From assembly GCF_964026575.1 (NCBI RefSeq), contig NZ_OZ032161.1:1358721-1422720 (forward strand): 64,000 nt of DNA. Direction: 5' to 3'. The notes beneath the pieces are model-generated. The model had not been told where the DNA came from. It was given only the letters and a program-made list of their open reading frames with translations, and made no database searches. The position numbers were made by a program, and so were the translations under genes. Source of the stretch: Candidatus Tisiphia endosymbiont of Melanophora roralis. GTDB taxonomy: Bacteria; Pseudomonadota; Alphaproteobacteria; Rickettsiales; Rickettsiaceae. Shown piece after piece: positions 59,722-64,000 of the stretch (positions are counted from its first letter, which is position 1; each line of letters starts with the position of its first letter).

Positions 59722-59973
59722 TTATAAATCATTTAGATCAACTGCTATTGCTTCTTTCTTTTCTTTTAGTCTTTCTTCAGCAAGTTTAAGTAAATCTCTA
59801 TCATCTAATATTTCAACTATTTGTTCGTATAGCTCAGCTGGAACTAAATAAGCAGTTGGTTTATTATGATTCAATAAAGCAATAGGCTCACCGCTAGATT
59901 TAGCTAGCAATGCCGTAGGACTTTTTTTTAATTCTGATATACTGGCAGTAAGGTTAGTATAAATATGGTGCAT
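59722..59973 (-). CDS. Orphan Phd/StbD-type antitoxin
   Basis: An 83-residue protein of the Phd/YefM group: TNLTASISELKKSPTALLAK then GEPIALLNHNKPTAYLVPAE, followed by a charged C-terminal helix. Partners of this type usually encode a RelE/ParE toxin just downstream, but only about 70 bases remain before the next gene and no toxin is visible. It may act as a stand-alone antitoxin or regulator. Confidence 0.75.
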   Translation of the reverse strand: MHHIYTNLTASISELKKSPTALLAKSSGEPIALLNHNKPTAYLVPAELYEQIVEILDDRDLLKLAEERLKEKKEAIAVDLNDL

Positions 59974-60257
59974 TGTTATAGTATGATTGATACCTAATTA
60001 TATACTCATTATAGTACTTAATTTAGGTTTTAACAATATTTTAATTTACCAATTTCCTAATTTGAATTGGTATACTCTTCTGCTCCTACGAATTGTTTTT
60101 TGAAAATATCATGGATTCGCATGCTCACATACTATATGTACGCCTAGCATGCTCACCATTTATTTCCAAATCCAATTCTTCAAATCATTTGAGTATATTA
60201 TATCGAACTCATACAATAAAAAAAACCATGATAAATATAACATGATCAGTTATATAT

Positions 60258-60398
60258 AGTGGTAGGATGGGTAAACTGTATCTCGAATTGAAGCTTTGAA
60301 TTTTAAAGACTTCGTACCTCAGCAAAGACCCATCCTGTTTGGAGAAAGACTACGAACGGATGTCATAAGGTTTAAACCTTGCGTATGAGTATGTAGCA
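60258..60398 (+). ncRNA. Putative IS110 bridge RNA, copy 2
   Basis: Same two stem-loops as at 1125-1265. The first stem AGGATGGGT (60264-60272) pairs with ACCCATCCT (60328-60336). The second loop spans 60350-60396. The only difference seen from copy 1 in this part is at the very end (GCGTATCC versus GCATATCC). Confidence 0.55.
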
Positions 60399-60420
60399 TA
60401 TCCTATTATTAATATAAATC

Positions 60421-60975
60421 ATGAGGCTTTATATGGCAACAACTTATATTGGTGTGGACGTTAGTAAAAAAACTTTAAGTATCTATATGCTAGCTACCAA
60501 CAAGGCTTTTGAAGTTACCAATGATCAACATGGCTTTACCACTATGCTTAGCACTATTAATAAATACTATCCTGTCTTATCTGAGTTAATTGTTGTCTTT
60601 GAACCTACTGGTGGATATGAATATAATTTAAGAGAATTTTTAAAAATAAATAAATTGCCTTTTGCTACAGTACACCCTAATAAAGTGCGTAGTTATGCTA
60701 AAGCTAAAGGATGGCTTGCTAAAACTGATAATATCGATAGTAAATTGTTGCATGAAAGTATTTTTGCAGGTAGAGGTAATCTTCGAAGAGTTCTTTATAA
60801 TATGGCTGCAGTAGCTGCCTTACGATGTAATAAGTGCTTACGCAATTTTTATGACCACTTAATTGCTAAACATAAACCAGCAAAAGTTGCTCTTGTTGCT
60901 GTTATGCGTAAATTACTAGCTTTTATGCACTCTATTGTAAAAAATAATTCTTCCTGGAATGAAAATTTATGTTAA
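60421..60975 (+). pseudogene. IS110 transposase with in-frame deletion of 138 codons
   Basis: The 184-codon frame is open from ATG to TAA. The RuvC-like DEDD residues are all present (Asp13 in GVDVSKK, Glu61 in FEPTGG, Asp103 and Asp106 in TDNIDSK). The deletion joins residue His111 to SIFAGRGN and removes the coiled-coil region and most of the Transposase_20 domain with its catalytic Ser. It cannot act alone in transposition, although a shortened protein could still be made. Confidence 0.8.
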
Positions 60976-61049
60976 GTTACTATTTTTTTATTGACTTCCA
61001 TTACGAATGCTCAGGTTTATTTACCTAGGGCAGTTTAAAAAACCTAACT

Positions 61050-61322
61050 TTAAGTTGAGAATAATTTAAATAACCTATGTCTATAATTGTTAAAATTTTC
61101 TCTAGTTTCAGTAATTTTGTTTGAAAATAGAGCTATTATAGCAAGAGTTATTGTCCTCAATAATGACATTATTAACGGAGCTTCTCCAGTACTAATAGTT
61201 GACTTATCTTCTTCAAAAACCTTATCTTTTATCCAGTTTAAATTATTTTCGCATGACCAATGACTTCTGTTAAATTTTAACAATTCTTCTGGACTAAACT
61301 TTTTCTCTAAGCTAGTAATCAT
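61050..61322 (-). pseudogene. ISAs1-family transposase C-terminal fragment
   Basis: The 90 codons read FNRSHWSCENNLNWIKDKVF then EEDKSTISTGEAPLIMSLLR, the typical C-terminus of ISAs1 (H-repeat) transposases (R.HW.IENKLHWVLDV.F.ED). The N-terminal two thirds are missing. AGGGCAGTTTAAAA beside its end also occurs at 24169. Confidence 0.78.
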
Positions 61323-61363
61323 TAATACATTCTCTGTTTCACAGCTATTAGCCTTGTTCTTCT

Positions 61364-61567
61364 TTTCTCTTTTTAGATGAGTTACAAGCTGATATAGATA
61401 CTTGGCTTACAAATTATAATGACGAAAGGTCTCATTCAGGTAAACATTGTTTTGGTAAAACACCAATGCAAACTTTTAGAAATTCACTTTATATTGCTAA
61501 AGATAAAAATATTAGTAATATAGAGAGAATATCAGACAACTTGGCTATTACTTATCAAGCTGCCTGA
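61364..61567 (+). pseudogene. IS481-type transposase C-terminal fragment
   Basis: The frame gives LDELQADIDTWLTNYNDERS, then HSGKHCFGKTPMQTF and a stop at 61565-61567. This is the end of an integrase-core transposase of the IS481 kind, complementary to the N-terminal piece at 11313. It has no start codon of its own. Confidence 0.75.
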
Positions 61568-61580
61568 TTATTACTTATTG

Positions 61581-62045
61581 TCAGATTAAGTCGTAACTAG
61601 TACAGAATTTCCCAGTCGAACCAAATCCACCAGAACCTCTAGAGGTTTCATCTAACGAATCAACCTCATCCCATAAGATCTGCTCATACCTAGCAATAAC
61701 CATTTGAGCAATTTTCATACCACGCTCAATTACAAAATCTTCTTTAGGATGATGATTAATTAAAATTACCTTTATCTCACCACGATAATCAGCATCAATT
61801 GTACCAGGTGAATTCAGCACGGTAACACCATGTTTTAGTGCTAAACCTGATCTTGGTCTGATTTGAGCTTCTAAATGACTAGGTAATGCTATACAAATTC
61901 CAGTGGGGACTAACTTTACTTCTTGTGATTTTATAGTTATTGGTTCAATATTTGCTGCTATTAGATCCATACCGGCACTATGCTCAGTAGCATAACTGGG
62001 TAAAATATCTACAGAATGTTCTAATTTTTTAATTTTAATGTTCAT
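61581..62045 (-). CDS. dut: dUTP diphosphatase
   Basis: Dut converts dUTP to dUMP, keeping uracil out of DNA and feeding thymidylate synthesis. All trimeric dUTPase motifs are present: AGMDLIAA (1), [11 protein letters not shown] (2), [11 protein letters not shown] (3), [13 protein letters not shown] (4) and [10 protein letters not shown] (5). The 154 residues are normal. ATG 62045. Confidence 0.96.
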   Translation of the reverse strand: MNIKIKKLEHSVDILPSYATEHSAGMDLIAANIEPITIKSQEVKLVPTGICIALPSHLEAQIRPRSGLALKHGVTVLNSPGTIDADYRGEIKVILINHHPKEDFVIERGMKIAQMVIARYEQILWDEVDSLDETSRGSGGFGSTGKFCTSYDLI

Positions 62046-62100
62046 AAATATAATATTTTTTGGTATGATATTGATCAGCTTGATTACTTAGACTCCAACT

Positions 62101-62529
62101 TTACTTAACCCTCTTACCATTGGCATCATAAATTTCGATCTTTTCAAGCTTCTCTGCCTCTTTATACGGATAAGTAACCCTAGCTGTAATATAACCTCGG
62201 TTATTAGATATAGCCCCTTCAACTGGAGTACCTGCCACTTCCCATACTCCAAGAGTTACAACATCAAGTACTCCATGCCCAGCAGCTCTTAAATAATTCA
62301 AACCAGATTTTCTTGCCATAGCCCTATATGTTTCCATATATTTTCCATTTTCTTCTTGATGACGATCAACGATTTCCATACCATGAGATAGAAAACAACC
62401 TTTCGTTTGGCATTTAGTTATATCTGATACTGAAATACCTTCATTAGAAGCAGCTTTATAGACAGAGCAACTAGATAAAATTAGCATTATAATAAAAAGA
62501 AAAATATTAACTATATACTTACTAAACAT
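62101..62529 (-). CDS. Rickettsiales lipoprotein of unknown function
   Basis: A signal peptide with lipobox LSS-C21 makes this a lipoprotein of 142 residues. The mature part has a Cys pair (KCQTKGCFL), a Gly-rich hydrophobic centre (AGHGVLDVVTLGVWEVAGTP) and a basic C-terminus with KLEKIEIYDANGKRVK. I know of no function. It is transcribed toward dut and may share its promoter. Confidence 0.75.
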   Translation of the reverse strand: MFSKYIVNIFLFIIMLILSSCSVYKAASNEGISVSDITKCQTKGCFLSHGMEIVDRHQEENGKYMETYRAMARKSGLNYLRAAGHGVLDVVTLGVWEVAGTPVEGAISNNRGYITARVTYPYKEAEKLEKIEIYDANGKRVK

Positions 62530-62693
62530 TCATTACCCTAAAAAATCAATAAACAGAACACCAACTCATCTTACAGTTATAGCACTGAACTATTTATATT
62601 TCTACAATTATTCTATATTGCATGGTTAATACCAGTTACTTCTTCACTCATATATTTATTATTTTATTTTAACTTTTCTATTTCTTTAATACA

Positions 62694-63503
62694 TCAACGG
62701 TTAGTGATTATACAACCTTGCTGATTGTCAGATAGTTTATTACAAATCGCTTTAGCTTGGCTTATACTTTGGTAATTACCTACTAATATTAAATAGAAGA
62801 AATTTCCTTTATCAGATTGCACCTTCTTGATAGTTATTACTGTATTATTAAGAATTTTTGCATATTTTTTTTTGATTCTTTCTCCTTCTTGGTTAGCTTC
62901 TGATTCAGATTTTACCGAGGCTAGTTGAATTTTATAACCACCTTGATTCGACTTATTTAACTGTGTTTCATCAATTTTGCGATGTGATTCAGTAACTTTT
63001 ATGACATTTAAACCAGCTTTATTATTAGATTGTTGAACTATTGGAACAGATTTTTGCTCTATTAAATTCTCTTTTTGCACCAAGTCATTTTTTATTATAT
63101 TAGGCAAAATTGTTTCCGTTTCTTCTTCATCTTTACTTAGTTTGTGTTTTTCATACTTAGCTTGATCAGTTTCTACTATACTAAATAAAATCGTGTCTAT
63201 CGAGTCAAGTTCTTCATCACTTTCTGCTAGTTTTTGTTTAGCGATATTTAATGGCTTTTCCGGTTCAGGTTGTAATATTACAGGTTTATTGGTCTTTTTT
63301 TGTTGTAAACTCTCATAAATTATATTATTCGCATTTGGTATCACTATCCCCCCACTATCTTGTGGTTTAATTTTTGTAGGTGATGGATCAGGGTAAATTG
63401 TTACTACTTGGCCACTATTTCGGCTGTAATTAGTATAAACTAAATAGGTAATACCACTAATTATTGAGAAAATAATTAGTAAGAGTAAAGTGCGGTTAGT
63501 CAT
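62694..63503 (-). CDS. SPOR-domain protein
   Basis: An N-terminal membrane anchor (TLLLLIIFSIISGITYLVY), a long charged periplasmic linker of about 160 residues, and a C-terminal SPOR domain (GGYKIQLASVKSESEANQEG then FFYLILVGNYQSISQAKAIC). SPOR domains bind glycans lacking stem peptides at the division septum. ATG 63503 is preferred; one in-frame TTG precedes it. It lies 24 bases after argS, an operon neighbour. Confidence 0.88.
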   Translation of the reverse strand: MTNRTLLLLIIFSIISGITYLVYTNYSRNSGQVVTIYPDPSPTKIKPQDSGGIVIPNANNIIYESLQQKKTNKPVILQPEPEKPLNIAKQKLAESDEELDSIDTILFSIVETDQAKYEKHKLSKDEEETETILPNIIKNDLVQKENLIEQKSVPIVQQSNNKAGLNVIKVTESHRKIDETQLNKSNQGGYKIQLASVKSESEANQEGERIKKKYAKILNNTVITIKKVQSDKGNFFYLILVGNYQSISQAKAICNKLSDNQQGCIITNR

Positions 63504-63527
63504 CAACTTATAAATTACAATACTTCA

Positions 63528-64000
63528 TTACATTTTATTCATAGGCGTTACCCCTATAACATCAAAACCAACTTTTATAATCTTTTGAATAGACTTTGCT
63601 AAAGCAAGCCGAGCAGTGGTTAACTCTATATTATCTTCAATTAGAAACCGATAATCATTATTTTCTTTGCCAAAATTCCATAAAGCATGGAATTTTGAAG
63701 CTAAATTAATCAGATAAAAAGCTACTCTGTGGGGTTCAAAATATTTTGCCGAAATCTCTAAAACTTTTGACCATGAAGCAAGAAGTTTAATTATTTCTAT
63801 TTCCTCTTCGCTGGAAAGTAACGACAAGTCATACTCATTCTCTAAGAATTTACCATATGCTTTTGGCATGGATTCTTTAGCTTTTTCCAGTATAGATATT
63901 GTCCTAACATGAGCATATTGTACGTAAAATACAGGATTATCTTTTGATTGTTCTTTTACTTTTACTAGGTCGAAGTCAAGAGCAATATCATTTTTACGGG
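63528..64000 (-). CDS. argS: Arginyl-tRNA synthetase, C-terminal part (partial)
   Basis: The minus-strand frame is open to the window end and reads RKNDIALDFDLVKVKEQSKD then NPVFYVQYAHVRTISILEKA, the anticodon-binding (DALR) region of ArgS, which charges tRNA-Arg. The C-terminus ends TTARLALAKSIQKIIKVGFD and GVTPMNKM as usual. About two thirds of the gene lies beyond the window. Confidence 0.93.
   Translation of the reverse strand, partial: RKNDIALDFDLVKVKEQSKDNPVFYVQYAHVRTISILEKAKESMPKAYGKFLENEYDLSLLSSEEEIEIIKLLASWSKVLEISAKYFEPHRVAFYLINLASKFHALWNFGKENNDYRFLIEDNIELTTARLALAKSIQKIIKVGFDVIGVTPMNKM

Larger units (their letters stand above)
60198..61017 (+). mobile_element. IS110-family insertion sequence, copy 2 with internal deletion
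   Basis: It matches copy 1 (1069-2278) from the left flank TATATCGAACTC to GCTCAGGTTT. It differs by a 414-base internal deletion (equivalent to 1619-2032 of copy 1) but lacks the two small deletions of copy 1. The leader RNA region is nearly unchanged. Confidence 0.78.

Overview
The window comes from an AT-rich obligate intracellular alphaproteobacterium, most likely a Rickettsia or a close relative such as the bellii or Torix groups or Ca. Megaira. The markers are a 17-kDa rickettsial surface antigen, a second VirB4 of the rvh type IV secretion set placed after tatC-serS, a Bcr/CflA transporter, two ProP-like transporters, AmpG, two unlinked parts of the gatCAB genes, and many short palindromic repeats of the Rickettsia palindromic element kind. 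The species is not settled from sequence alone.

Layout. 1-2280: end of a Thr-rich membrane protein, repeats and a decayed IS110 element. 2277-11154: housekeeping and membrane genes (maf, infA, gatB, tsaD, Bcr/CflA, tadA, a CDF metal transporter, 17-kDa antigen, psd-pssA). 11155-14450: an accessory patch with an IS481 remnant, a predicted effector joining a glycosyltransferase-like region to a Ulp1-type cysteine protease, iscX, tRNA-Val and a palindromic element. 14690-23896: an AsmA-like protein, ampG, dacF, elbB, proP, rimM, typA. 23897-28130: repeats, a second proP, a VapBC pair, a HAD-like protein and an IS5 remnant. 28342-43983: tatC, serS, rvhB4-II, a large Cys-rich secreted protein, rsmE, a PEP-mutase-like enzyme, a 42-residue SdhAF4-like gene, a RatA/COQ10 protein, pyrH-frr, gatC-gatA, nuoM. 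44138-49580: a secreted HEXXH metallopeptidase, an IS6 fragment, a polysaccharide deacetylase-like gene, several palindromes and tRNA-Asn. 49579-57363: rodA, cysS, rpsB-tsf, murF-mraY. 57364-61570: a graveyard of a nucleotidyltransferase gene carrying an in-frame palindromic element, IS110, ISAs1 and IS481 fragments and an orphan antitoxin. 61581-64000: dut, a lipoprotein, a SPOR protein and the end of argS.

How the genes work together. gatB with gatC-gatA gives the Asp/Glu-tRNA amidotransferase. pssA-psd makes phosphatidylethanolamine. murF, mraY, rodA, dacF and ampG build and recycle peptidoglycan. pyrH-frr and rpsB-tsf are familiar translation neighbours, although a repeat separates rpsB from tsf. 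tatC, rvhB4-II, the Cys-rich protein, the metallopeptidase and the Ulp1-like protein point to export and host contact.

The most interesting signals are: (1) a roughly 250-bp array of five hairpins, found twice, whose stems differ by paired changes; (2) IS110 elements whose leaders look like bridge RNAs, with a possible guide match to those same hairpins; (3) the glycosyltransferase-like/Ulp1 fusion; and (4) palindromic elements that enter reading frames or supply stop codons. No rRNA gene or CRISPR array was seen.
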